From contig JADKCK010000109.1 in assembly GCA_016718845.1 (NCBI GenBank), positions 1 to 64,000 on the forward strand: a DNA stretch of 64,000 nucleotides. Direction: 5' to 3'. This document shows positions 8,036 to 16,480 of the stretch, one piece after another (the first letter of the stretch is position 1; each line of letters starts with the position of its first letter). Below the pieces are notes generated by a model. It had not been told where the DNA came from. It ran no database searches and worked only from the letters and a program-made list of their open reading frames with translations. This DNA is from Sphingobacteriales bacterium (GTDB taxonomy: Bacteria; Bacteroidota; Bacteroidia; Chitinophagales; UBA2359). The position numbers and the translations under genes were made by a program.

Positions 8036-9103
8036 TCAATAAACCAGTTTAGCGGCAAAAAAACGCTGTATCAATAACTCCCAATAAGCATTAATTTCGG
8101 TGCTTTTATTTTCGATTAAGTAGGCGGTAAACAACAAACTATACACCATTTGTCGTTTTCGGTTAAGCCATTTTTTAAGGGCATCTTTATTTATCTGGCT
8201 GTATGTTAGTTGTTCGATAAACAAAGATAAATGTTCAAAAATTTGTTCTTTGGTATTTTTTTGTTGTTGAATAAGCAGAATATCCAAAAATAAATCGCTG
8301 CTGCAGTTCGGATAATATCGTTGTACATCGCTTGGGTTAGCAAAGTATACACTATATAATAACTGCCAGCAAAACAACAATTTATGGCTATCCGTAGATT
8401 TGAGCGAAAGCGTAAAGTACTGTATTGTTTGTAGGTGTTGGGGTAGGAGAGGAGCATGGTCCTCGTTGGCTTGATGGTCGGCGAGGTCTATGATTGGTGT
8501 TTTTAGATTAGCTGTTTCGGTATTGTCCAAAATATCAACCACCTTTTGCTCAATGGGTTTTATCCGTTTGATAGCTCGGATAACCGTCCAGCGGATAACC
8601 GTATGGAAAAAAGTACCAAACAACGAAGCTCCTTCAAAACGAGCTAACTTATTGTGGCTCAATTGCTCCCATAACAACAAAATAGCTTCTTGATAAACAT
8701 CGTCTTTATAGGTTTGTAAAGGGGGATATTGGTGTATAAAACGCCCAATAATTTGGTGTATTCGGGGGATGTTGCGATTTAATAGTTGCTCAAACTGTTC
8801 GGTTTTCCAATAGTAAATATCAACTATATCGCGTGCTTGTTCGAGGCTGAGGTGGGATAAAAAATCGGGTAGTATGTCTTTTTTATGGGCTTGGTCTATG
8901 GTACTAATTAGTTGTTGGCACACATCGGCTATCAATACACTTAACAAGGTATCGGAGCTACACAACAAATTTTGTTCGGTTTGTTGTGCGTATACTTGTG
9001 TCGTTTTTTGCCATACAAGGGGTTCTAATGCCGCCGCATATATTGGCAAAACAAGATTTGCTAACAAATAGCTATGTGCCAAGTAACGATATTGTTGGGG
9101 CAT
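8036..9103 (-). CDS. Sigma-70-like (ECF-type) protein
   Basis: In this 355-aa protein residues about 105-182 resemble sigma-70 region 2: a helix around NIPRIHQIIGRFIHQYPP, then YKDDVYQEAILLLWEQL, the counterpart of the DVxQExFLxLW core-binding motif, then FGTFFHTVIRWTVIRAIKR, the counterpart of the promoter-melting helix. The 100 residues before it and 170 after it are unassigned, and I cannot identify a clear region 4. The gene has a TACCTTTG element (9142-9149) in front. Four matching promoter-like sites (AATGTCCCAAA-N15-YACYAA) lie in front of its neighbours, which suggests they are its targets. Sigma assignment is by pattern and moderately sure; a divergent or degenerate factor is possible. 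Confidence 0.7.
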   Translation of the reverse strand: MPQQYRYLAHSYLLANLVLPIYAAALEPLVWQKTTQVYAQQTEQNLLCSSDTLLSVLIADVCQQLISTIDQAHKKDILPDFLSHLSLEQARDIVDIYYWKTEQFEQLLNRNIPRIHQIIGRFIHQYPPLQTYKDDVYQEAILLLWEQLSHNKLARFEGASLFGTFFHTVIRWTVIRAIKRIKPIEQKVVDILDNTETANLKTPIIDLADHQANEDHAPLLPQHLQTIQYFTLSLKSTDSHKLLFCWQLLYSVYFANPSDVQRYYPNCSSDLFLDILLIQQQKNTKEQIFEHLSLFIEQLTYSQINKDALKKWLNRKRQMVYSLLFTAYLIENKSTEINAYWELLIQRFFAAKLVY

Positions 9104-9141
9104 AATAAAACCAAAATAGCTGTGATACGGATTTTAATGGG

Positions 9142-9149
9142 CAAAGGTA
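9142..9149 (-). promoter_or_regulatory. Primary-sigma -7 element for the sigma-like gene
   Basis: TACCTTTG on the minus strand, 39-46 bp before the ATG of the 355-aa gene. It overlaps the divergent site A region, so the two promoters may interfere. A TTTG at 9175-9172 could be the -33 element, with slightly long (22-bp) spacing. Confidence 0.5.
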
Positions 9150-9164
9150 AATATTTTTCAACAA

Positions 9165-9196
9165 AATGTCCCAAATTATCTGCAACAATGCACTAA
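9165..9196 (+). promoter_or_regulatory. Putative alternative-sigma promoter, site A
   Basis: AATGTCCCAAA (9165-9175), 15 bp, then CACTAA (9191-9196). It lies about 200 bp before the M43 protease gene. The surrounding TTTTTCAACAAAATGTCCCA is duplicated at site B. Confidence 0.55.
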
Positions 9197-9295
9197 ATAA
9201 GCGTAACGGCACAAATTGATGGTTTGCTTACTTTTTAAGTAGCAATACCTTTTAATGGGCAATACAAAAAACGAACAAAAAAAGTTTTTCAACAA

Positions 9296-9327
9296 AATGT
9301 CCCAAACCATTCACTCCAATACACCAA
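9296..9327 (+). promoter_or_regulatory. Putative alternative-sigma promoter, site B
   Basis: AATGTCCCAAA (9296-9306), 15 bp, then CACCAA (9322-9327), followed by the M43 protease start at 9394. The two blocks and their spacing match sites A, C and D. Confidence 0.6.
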
Positions 9328-9393
9328 TGTAGCACGAGTGTAACAATTAACAACAAAATTCCTCTTCACAACATCATCTGTAAAACATTTTTT

Positions 9394-10584
9394 ATGAAAC
9401 ATTTAGTACTTACCACCTTAATATTGCTTTCTTGCCTTTCTTCTTTTGCTCAACGCTCTTGTGGTGCTATGGAAAATCTTCAACACCAATTAGCAACCAA
9501 CCCTGATATGGCTATCCGTATGGAGGCTATCGAAAACCAAACCCAACACTTTGTACAATCGAGCAGTAACCACCAACGAACGCTTATTACCATTCCAGTG
9601 GTGTTCCACATTATTCACAATGGCGATGCACTAGGTACCAACGAAAATATATCGGATACCTATATAATGGCACAATTAGACCAATTGAACAAAGATTGTC
9701 GCAAACTAAACGCCGATGCCTCGCTTATTCCGGCTGTCTTTACAGGGGTTGCTGCCGATGCCGAAATTGAATTTTGTTTGGCAGAACGCAAACCCGATGG
9801 CACTGCCACTACAGGCATCGAACACCTAAACATGGGTGCTGCTTCGTGGGAAGATACCCAAATAGAAGCAACGCTAAAACCACAAACCATTTGGGACCGC
9901 AATAGATATTTCAATGTTTGGAGTGTTGCCTTTGGGGGTAACAGTACGGGTTTGTTGGGCTATGCACAGTTTCCGGGCGGCGCGGCTAATACCGATGGCG
10001 TAGTTTGTTTGTACAGCTCGTTTGGGTCGACCACAACACCTAACCCGGCTGGTGGGCAGTATGCCAAAGGGCGCACACTTACGCACGAAACAGGGCATTG
10101 GTTAAACCTTTACCATATTTGGGGCGATGCCAACTGCGGCAACGACCAAGTTAACGATACCCCAACACAACAAACATCTAACTTTGGTTGCCCAACTTAT
10201 CCGCACATAACTTGCTCGAATGGGGCAGCTGGCGACATGTTTATGAACTACATGGATTATGTTGATGATGCTTGTATGTATATGTTCACAGGTGGGCAAA
10301 AGGCACGTATTCAGGCTTTGTTTGCATCGGGTGGAGCAAGGGCAAGTTTGGCTACCTCTAATGGTTGTACAGCACCCGATGCAGTAAGTAACAACTCCGC
10401 AGGCGAAGATTGCTCCGACCCACTACCATTTTGCACCGACTCGGGAGATACTTTCTCGGCAGGTATCAATCAACCAAGCGCACCAGCAGGCAATAACTAC
10501 GGTTGTTTAGGCAGCCAACCTAATCCAATATGGTACTATTTAAGAAATAGCCGACCCGGGCAATATCAATATACTCGAAAATAA
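9394..10584 (+). CDS. Secreted M43 (pappalysin-type) metalloprotease, N-terminal part of a frameshifted gene
   Basis: This 396-aa fragment starts with a signal peptide (ending FAQ at residue 20). Zinc-protease motifs are HETGHWLNLYH at 231-241 (zinc ligands H231, H235, H241; catalytic E232) and the Met-turn MNYMDY at 284-289, both typical of peptidase family M43 in Bacteroidota. Paired cysteines suggest an extracellular enzyme. After WYYLR (about residue 384) the frame is lost: an A run at 10545-10547 carries one extra base. Removing it restores IADPGNINILENNS and continues into the 10547-12649 frame. The enzyme would be exported by Sec and T9SS and cleave extracellular proteins. Putative sigma-dependent sites A and B lie upstream. 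Confidence 0.85.
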   Translation: MKHLVLTTLILLSCLSSFAQRSCGAMENLQHQLATNPDMAIRMEAIENQTQHFVQSSSNHQRTLITIPVVFHIIHNGDALGTNENISDTYIMAQLDQLNKDCRKLNADASLIPAVFTGVAADAEIEFCLAERKPDGTATTGIEHLNMGAASWEDTQIEATLKPQTIWDRNRYFNVWSVAFGGNSTGLLGYAQFPGGAANTDGVVCLYSSFGSTTTPNPAGGQYAKGRTLTHETGHWLNLYHIWGDANCGNDQVNDTPTQQTSNFGCPTYPHITCSNGAAGDMFMNYMDYVDDACMYMFTGGQKARIQALFASGGARASLATSNGCTAPDAVSNNSAGEDCSDPLPFCTDSGDTFSAGINQPSAPAGNNYGCLGSQPNPIWYYLRNSRPGQYQYTRK

Positions 10585-12649
10585 TTCAAATAACGTAGAC
10601 GTTGATTTTGCACTTTGGGGACCATTCGCCGACCTTGCAGATGCAACTAATCATTGCGGACATTTAGCCGCACCCATTGATTGTAGCTACAGCACTAGTG
10701 CCATCGAAAATATTGACATAATTGGAGCCACCACAGGGCAAGTTTACCTGCTATTGATAACTAATTTTAGCAACGCACCCACAGATATTACGGTTAATCA
10801 AACGGGTGGTGAGGGCTCTACAGACTGTACTATTTTAACTTGTCCCTACCGAATAGGTACGCAAAGCATAGATTTATGCGCCAATAATGGCAATATATGT
10901 GTGCCCTTAGATGCCATACAACCCGTACCCGCAGGCGTAATAGGTATGAACTATTGCTTGCAATACGATGCCGCCGTAATGACACCTACCGGTACAGCCA
11001 CACTCGGACCTGTTGTAACAACCATGGGTTTAGGCGAGTACTCGTACTACGATACCCCACTAGGAGGTACTATGCACGGGCTTTGTTTTACCATTAACTA
11101 TAAATCATCTGACCCCGTAGGTGCCCAATTTGTGGGTACAGGCAATGTTATTTGTGTTGATTTTAACTATACAGGTACACTTGGTACTTATCCGTTGCAA
11201 GAGCTAGAACTATGGGAATCTTATGGATTAAACGAGATAGCCAAATGTGCCGATGATGGCAGTATAACCTTATACGAAGGTACGCGTTTAGGACGCATTA
11301 TTTATTGGAACGATGCCGCCCGTCCTTTGGCTAACGACCCCATGCTTTGTAATTTTGAGATAACCGATTGTGCCAACCAACTTCCGGCAATAGTGCCTAA
11401 CGACAATGGTTATTTTGTAGCCAATAGTTTTGGCGGTAACACCATAAGTATAAGCCGCGATATTTGTGGAGACTACCACGGTTGTGGCTCGCCCGTTAGT
11501 AGTGTTATGTTACAAGTAAACTCGATGGATGCCATTAAAGCTAAACAAATTAGCAACTACGACCCCTCGTTTATACCCAATGCCTACCAAATGATAGCTG
11601 CCGATGTGAACCGAAGTGACTCTATTAGGGCAAACGATGTAACCGCCATTAACCGCCGCATTACCTTACTGTACAACGAGTATCCACAAGTACAAAATGG
11701 CTATCCACCTGCCTTGTGCAACTTATCTAAAGATTGGGTTTTTGTAGATGATGCCACAACAACAAACCCCGATTATACCATATCATCGCCTTATCCTTGG
11801 CATACTTGGGACGGCGTAAGTAGCGGTTATTGGAGAGATAATGTACCCAATATAACCGATTGTTTGCCCATACCCGAATGTGATAGCATTGAACTAACTT
11901 ACCACAGCGTACTATTGGGCGACGTAAATGGCTCTTGGACATCGGACCCAACCGATGGTTTGCGACTAAGCATGGCTAACTCTATGGAGATAGACCTTAA
12001 TGGGGCAACACCCGTAGCTAATAATATTTGGGATATACCCGTATATTACCACAGCGAAGAACCCATGCACGGCTTTGATTTTGACTTAAGCTACAACGGT
12101 GCTAAGTTTCAGGTAGAAGAAGTACGTGTTGGATTAAGCGAAAATCCCCAACAACTCGAAACAACTTACAACAACCAAATAGCTAACCGTTTGTTAGTAA
12201 CTGCCTATACCATGACCCAGGTATTGCCCACCACCGACCCTATATTTATGTTGCGTGTTAGCCTAAACCAAGCCATTACGCCCAGCGATATTAGTCCTAA
12301 TTTGGTGTTGTTAGAAGGCATACCCATTGCCAACAGCCAAGTGAGTATTACAGGTGCTGCTACCGCCCTTGCAAACACCAACCTACCAACCAGCAGTTTG
12401 TTAATTAACCCTAACCCTATGCAAAACAAAGCACAAATTGGCTATACCTTGCCACAAGCCAGCCAAGTTACCTTAACCATAAACGATGTAACGGGTCGTA
12501 CTGTTCAACAATTGCTTAATAATGTTACCCAAACAGCGGGTTATCACGCCCTTAATTTTGACGCTACAAACCTATCAACAGGTATCTATTTTTGTACCTT
12601 GCAAATAGGCAACCACACCCAAACCCAAAAAATAGTTTTGTTGAAATAG
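10547..12649 (+). CDS. C-terminal part of the M43 metalloprotease with T9SS type A sorting domain
   Basis: This is the continuation of the 9394 gene in the other frame; the first internal start possible is near 10754. It begins with a pre-peptidase-like beta-sandwich region (NNVDVDFALWGPF...VYLLLITNFSNAPTDI). A long cysteine-containing region follows, with a dockerin-like stretch (ADVNRSDSIRANDVTAINRRI, about 11609-11672) and a cohesin-like fold segment (12060-12360). The last 75 residues are a T9SS type A sorting domain (LLINPNPMQNKAQIGYTL...GIYFCTLQIG...KIVLLK). Joined, the protein would be about 1085 aa. The break is a single base in a short A run, so a sequencing error is the simplest explanation. 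Confidence 0.75.
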   Translation: MADPGNINILENNSNNVDVDFALWGPFADLADATNHCGHLAAPIDCSYSTSAIENIDIIGATTGQVYLLLITNFSNAPTDITVNQTGGEGSTDCTILTCPYRIGTQSIDLCANNGNICVPLDAIQPVPAGVIGMNYCLQYDAAVMTPTGTATLGPVVTTMGLGEYSYYDTPLGGTMHGLCFTINYKSSDPVGAQFVGTGNVICVDFNYTGTLGTYPLQELELWESYGLNEIAKCADDGSITLYEGTRLGRIIYWNDAARPLANDPMLCNFEITDCANQLPAIVPNDNGYFVANSFGGNTISISRDICGDYHGCGSPVSSVMLQVNSMDAIKAKQISNYDPSFIPNAYQMIAADVNRSDSIRANDVTAINRRITLLYNEYPQVQNGYPPALCNLSKDWVFVDDATTTNPDYTISSPYPWHTWDGVSSGYWRDNVPNITDCLPIPECDSIELTYHSVLLGDVNGSWTSDPTDGLRLSMANSMEIDLNGATPVANNIWDIPVYYHSEEPMHGFDFDLSYNGAKFQVEEVRVGLSENPQQLETTYNNQIANRLLVTAYTMTQVLPTTDPIFMLRVSLNQAITPSDISPNLVLLEGIPIANSQVSITGAATALANTNLPTSSLLINPNPMQNKAQIGYTLPQASQVTLTINDVTGRTVQQLLNNVTQTAGYHALNFDATNLSTGIYFCTLQIGNHTQTQKIVLLK

Positions 12650-12681
12650 CTGCCAGCCATGCACTAAGTTAGCTTTTATTA

Positions 12682-12710
12682 GGTACGCCTACAATGGGCG
12701 TAGGCGTACC
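12682..12710 (+). terminator. Hairpin after the M43 protease gene
   Basis: GGTACGCCTAC and GTAGGCGTACC flank a 7-nt loop. No T run follows, so it may be a weak terminator or an mRNA 3' stabiliser. The TTATTAGGTACGCC segment is shared with the terminator at 13222. Confidence 0.55.
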
Positions 12711-12787
12711 ATTGCTAACCCATATTTTATAAAAACAAACTATTAATTGCTCAAAACAACATCTTTTAATCATCAAGTAATTATTTT

Positions 12788-13198
12788 ATGAAAAATATCT
12801 TTTTCCATCTAACACTAATAACCACCATTTTGTGTGCAGGTATCACTAATGCAATGGCACAAACAATGGCTAAACCCGCTACTCCTCAAACACAAATAGC
12901 AGGCACTACTAATACGCCTAAGTTTAAAACCGAAGCCGAACAACTTGCCTATAACCGACGACAAGCACAGTTAGCAAAAATACAACAAGCTAAGGCAGCA
13001 CAAGTAATTGCTGCCGAAAAATCGAACAACCAATATGCCAAATTGCTGGCTTACGAAAAAGAACAACTCGCAAACATTGACCTTACTACAAAACAAGGGC
13101 AATTAAAACGTTTAGCCGTACAAAAAGCTTTTTATTTGCAAAACGGCGATACCGCAACAGCCGCCAAGGTTGAGGCTGCTATCAATGCCACCAAATAG
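12788..13198 (+). CDS. Small secreted coiled-coil-like protein
   Basis: The 136-aa protein has a signal peptide (first 25 residues, ending AMAQ). The mature part is rich in Ala, Gln and Lys and almost certainly helical (QLAYNRRQAQLAKIQQAKAA). I recognise no family and see no sorting domain or lipobox. It sits between the M43 protease and the Ig/HYR protein. No copy of the AATGTCCCAAA element is in front, so it may depend on read-through from the protease gene. A strong terminator follows. Function is unknown; periplasmic location is likely because no surface-sorting signal is seen. Confidence 0.75.
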   Translation: MKNIFFHLTLITTILCAGITNAMAQTMAKPATPQTQIAGTTNTPKFKTEAEQLAYNRRQAQLAKIQQAKAAQVIAAEKSNNQYAKLLAYEKEQLANIDLTTKQGQLKRLAVQKAFYLQNGDTATAAKVEAAINATK

Positions 13199-13221
13199 CA
13201 CCTGCCAACTTAAATTTATTA

Positions 13222-13252
13222 GGTACGCCTTGTTTGGGGCGTACCTTTTTTA
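13222..13252 (+). terminator. Rho-independent terminator
   Basis: GGTACGCC / GGCGTACC hairpin with an 8-nt loop and a following run of T (13246-13252). Confidence 0.8.
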
Positions 13253-13280
13253 TTTTAGCCAATAAAATTTTTGAGCTAAC

Positions 13281-13312
13281 AATGTCCCAAAAAACAACTA
13301 AATTTGTACTAA
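13281..13312 (+). promoter_or_regulatory. Putative alternative-sigma promoter, site C
   Basis: AATGTCCCAAA (13281-13291), 15 bp, then TACTAA (13307-13312), with the start codon of the next gene at 13346, about 25 nt after the expected transcription start. Confidence 0.6.
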
Positions 13313-13345
13313 AATAAGACAAAAAGCTACCAAAAATCATTTTCT

Positions 13346-16075
13346 ATGAAAAAATATTCAACTAATTATGCCTCTTTATGGGGTATAGTATTTGCTTTTT
13401 TTTTGATTGATGCCACTATTTATGTACAAGCTCAAAATAGTTGTGTAGTAAACATCACCCAAAGTGCGCCCAATTTATGTGCTGCTAACGCCATTTTATT
13501 AAATGCCACATCGGGTTTTAGCAGTTATGTTTGGTCTAATGGGGCTATCACAGAAAGTATGTCGGTAGCTGTTGCAGGTACTTATACCGTAACGGTAACA
13601 AATAGCGATGGTTGTACAGCAACAGCAAGTACCACTATACCCAATATGCCGCTGATCATACAAACCCTTAACGTTACCAACAACAATAACTACGAAGAGC
13701 CAAACGGGTTGATAAGTATTAATGCCTGTGGTGGGCAACCGCCATATCAATACGCCCTTGATGGTGTTGTACAAGGCTTTAACCTTTTTACCGATTTATC
13801 GGCAGGTGTTTATACCATACAAGTAATAGACCAAAATTTAACCTTTGTTACAACTACTGCTACCGTAATAACTACCGATACCGAACCGCCTATTATTACT
13901 TGCCCTGCCGATGTTACTGTTTATGTCCCCGAAGGACAAACCACAGTGCCTGTAACCCTTGGAGTAGCAACGGCTACCGACAACTCGGGTGTTTTTACCA
14001 TTACCAATAATGCCCCTACCTTGTTTCCGGTAGGCACCAGCTTTGTTAATTATACAGCCACCGATGCTGCCGGAAACGTTGCCAATTGCACCCAAACAGT
14101 AAATGTTGTTATACAACCCTGTAATTTAACATTAACTACTGCCGTTACCCCCGATAATGGTACAGCAAATGGTACTGCTTCGGTAGTTGTAGCAGGTGGA
14201 TCAGGAACGTATACTTACAATTGGAGCAACGGCGGAAATGCAGCCATTAATACAAGTTTAACGGCAGGTTTTTATACCGTTACCGTAACAGATTCTAATA
14301 CCTTTTGTTCGGCTACTGGCAGTACCACAGTACCTTGTGTAATTACATTGCTTGGCTACGAAGACCAAGACATAAAAGTGCCAAATGGTGGAAATGTGAC
14401 AACAAACTATGTATTGCAAACAGGCGAAAGATTTGTGGTATTAGAATCGCCTTGTTCGCCAACAAGTATGGGTTATAAAGTAGTGGGTATTATCACAACT
14501 TCTTCTTTTATATTTAATAAGATAAAAGGAAGTACCTACAAAATGTATTTGATAGACGATATAAATGCTTCTTTTTTTGCTATAAATGCCTGCATTACCG
14601 AAGACGCAAGTGGCAATAGTTATTCGTCGTCGGGGCAAAATATTACCAACAAGGTAAAATGTAAATCGCGTAAAATAACCGTAGGACCTAAAATAACGCT
14701 TTGTGCTAATTTGCCAGCACCTAATCAACATAGTACTAATGTTGGCACACTTTATATCGAGGGTCCCGATAATGCCATTTACACACTCATCAATACAGCA
14801 ACTATTGATACTACTGTTTTAACAACGGGCGTTTTTGATATTACTCAATGGGGCGAATCTTTACACCTATTAGTTACCGAACCACTAACCGAATACCAAT
14901 ACGACACTACTTTTGTGCTAAATCCATCGGTTGCTTTTGCTGCTAATGCCGGTAGCGATGCAGTGATTTGTATGGGTACTACTACCACTATTGGCACGCC
15001 AACTGTAGATGGCGTTACTTATCAATGGAGTCCGACAATAGGTTTAAGTGCTACCAATGTTGCTCAACCTATGGCAAACCCTATCTTCACACAAACTTAT
15101 ACACTTACAGCAACTAATATTTATGGTTGTGTAGCTACCGACCAAGTAACCGTAATAGTTAATGCAGCACCAACAATTACCGCCAACAACAACAGCCCCG
15201 TATGTGTGGGCAGCACCATTAACTTAGCAGCATCAGGTGGAACGTCGTATGCATGGATTGGTCCCAATGGATACTCATCGTTTGTACAAAACCCAAGCCG
15301 AAGCAATGCGACAGCTAACAAAGCAGGTGTTTATACCCTAACCGTTACCGATGCGTTTGGCTGTACGGCTACAGCCTCGACAACAGTAGTAGTTAATTCA
15401 TTGCCAACAGCTATTATAACAGGAGCGTCTTCGTTTTGTGCCGGAAGTAATATTACCTTAACCGCAAGCGGCGGCGTTACTTATTTGTGGAACAATGGTA
15501 GTACTTCATCTACCCGAACAGTAACTGCCGCAGGCACCTATACGGTAACAGTAACTAATGCAGCAGCTTGTACGGCAACGGCATCAAAAACAGTAAGTGT
15601 TAATCCAAGCCCAAGCGTTAATATTAGCAATATTGTGAATGCCGTTTGTGGTATAGGTGGTTCGATGAAAGTCAATATATCAGGCGGTGTATCACCATAT
15701 ACCCGCTCATGGAGCAATGGAGCTACAACGGCAACCATCAGCAACTTAAACGCAGGCACTTATACGGTAACGGTAACAAGTGCCAACGGTTGCACGGCAT
15801 CGGCATCTGCCAATATAGTTAATGTGTTGCTTGTTCCGCCAAGCGGTTTGAGTGTCACTAACATAACACCCACAAGTGCTAAACTAAATTGGGCAGCCGT
15901 AGCCGGAGCAAGTAATTACACCATATTTGCCCGCAAAGTAGGTACTGCTGCCTGGACAAGTATTACAGCTACGGGCACTTCAAAAACAATAAATTCGGGC
16001 TTAGCACCTTGTAAAACCTACGAATGGAAAATAAGGGCTAATTGTGTTGGAGGTTGGCAGTTCGAGTGCCTTTAG
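13346..16075 (+). CDS. Secreted multi-domain surface protein (SprB-like, HYR, Ig-like, Fn3), N-terminal part of a frameshifted gene
   Basis: This 909-aa fragment begins with a signal peptide (ending VQAQ near residue 30). It continues with an Ig/SprB-like unit ending GTYTVTVTNSDGC, an HYR domain (about 185-255: PPIITCPADVTVYVPEGQ...VGTSFVNYTATDAAGNVANC), further SprB-like repeats and, near the end, a fibronectin type III domain (PPSGLSVTNITPTSAKLNW). Such proteins are adhesins or structural surface proteins. The frame breaks at about 16044-16053 (GGTTGG), where one extra base gives a stop instead of VGSSSAFSAVAAF; the 16044-16385 frame supplies the C-terminus. Site C lies in front. Confidence 0.85.
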   Translation: MKKYSTNYASLWGIVFAFFLIDATIYVQAQNSCVVNITQSAPNLCAANAILLNATSGFSSYVWSNGAITESMSVAVAGTYTVTVTNSDGCTATASTTIPNMPLIIQTLNVTNNNNYEEPNGLISINACGGQPPYQYALDGVVQGFNLFTDLSAGVYTIQVIDQNLTFVTTTATVITTDTEPPIITCPADVTVYVPEGQTTVPVTLGVATATDNSGVFTITNNAPTLFPVGTSFVNYTATDAAGNVANCTQTVNVVIQPCNLTLTTAVTPDNGTANGTASVVVAGGSGTYTYNWSNGGNAAINTSLTAGFYTVTVTDSNTFCSATGSTTVPCVITLLGYEDQDIKVPNGGNVTTNYVLQTGERFVVLESPCSPTSMGYKVVGIITTSSFIFNKIKGSTYKMYLIDDINASFFAINACITEDASGNSYSSSGQNITNKVKCKSRKITVGPKITLCANLPAPNQHSTNVGTLYIEGPDNAIYTLINTATIDTTVLTTGVFDITQWGESLHLLVTEPLTEYQYDTTFVLNPSVAFAANAGSDAVICMGTTTTIGTPTVDGVTYQWSPTIGLSATNVAQPMANPIFTQTYTLTATNIYGCVATDQVTVIVNAAPTITANNNSPVCVGSTINLAASGGTSYAWIGPNGYSSFVQNPSRSNATANKAGVYTLTVTDAFGCTATASTTVVVNSLPTAIITGASSFCAGSNITLTASGGVTYLWNNGSTSSTRTVTAAGTYTVTVTNAAACTATASKTVSVNPSPSVNISNIVNAVCGIGGSMKVNISGGVSPYTRSWSNGATTATISNLNAGTYTVTVTSANGCTASASANIVNVLLVPPSGLSVTNITPTSAKLNWAAVAGASNYTIFARKVGTAAWTSITATGTSKTINSGLAPCKTYEWKIRANCVGGWQFECL

Positions 16076-16385
16076 TGCGGTTGCTGCTTTTAGCACCGCA
16101 GGCTGTGCCGCAAAAACCGACGAGGGTATAGCAGACGAAATTAACTTAGTACCTAATCCAGCAAATAATTTGGTTATTATAAATTACAATAGCACCCAAA
16201 CACAACAACTTACTATTTGGGTAACAGATATGATGGGTAAAACAGTATTGCAACAAACAGTAACAGCCTCCGAAGGAGATAATGAGATAAGTTTAATTAT
16301 TGAGCAATTGCAAACAGGCTACTATATAGTGCAACTAAACAATGGTACTACCAAGATGCGCACAAAATTGTTAGTAGTTAAGTAA
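16044..16385 (+). CDS. C-terminal part with T9SS type A sorting domain
   Basis: The frame continues the Fn3 domain (SSSAFSAVAAFSTAGC) and ends in a T9SS type A sorting domain of about 80 residues (INLVPNPANNLVIINY ... GYYIVQLNNGTTKMRTKLLVVK). With the frame restored the whole protein is about 1013 aa. It cannot be an independent gene because the sorting domain would lack a signal peptide. Confidence 0.8.
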   Translation: MLEVGSSSAFSAVAAFSTAGCAAKTDEGIADEINLVPNPANNLVIINYNSTQTQQLTIWVTDMMGKTVLQQTVTASEGDNEISLIIEQLQTGYYIVQLNNGTTKMRTKLLVVK

Positions 16386-16409
16386 AAAAATGATACAAAC
16401 CTGCCAAAT

Positions 16410-16447
16410 AAAACGGCACATTACCACAAAGGGTAGTGTGCCGTTTT
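16410..16447 (+). terminator. Terminator overlapping the next promoter
   Basis: AAAACGGCACA and TGTGCCGTTTT with further TTACC/GGTAG pairing in the loop. Its 3' part overlaps the TTTG -33 element of the following gene. Confidence 0.7.
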
Positions 16448-16476
16448 GTTATTCTGTAAAATAAAATTTACCTTTG
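16445..16476 (+). promoter_or_regulatory. Primary-sigma promoter of the TPR-CHAT gene (probably leaderless)
   Basis: TTTG (16445-16448), 20 bp, TACCTTTG (16469-16476): both Bacteroidota promoter blocks at canonical spacing. The start codon is at 16481, only 5 bp after the -7 element, where transcription itself should start. Confidence 0.7.
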
Positions 16477-16480
16477 TGGC

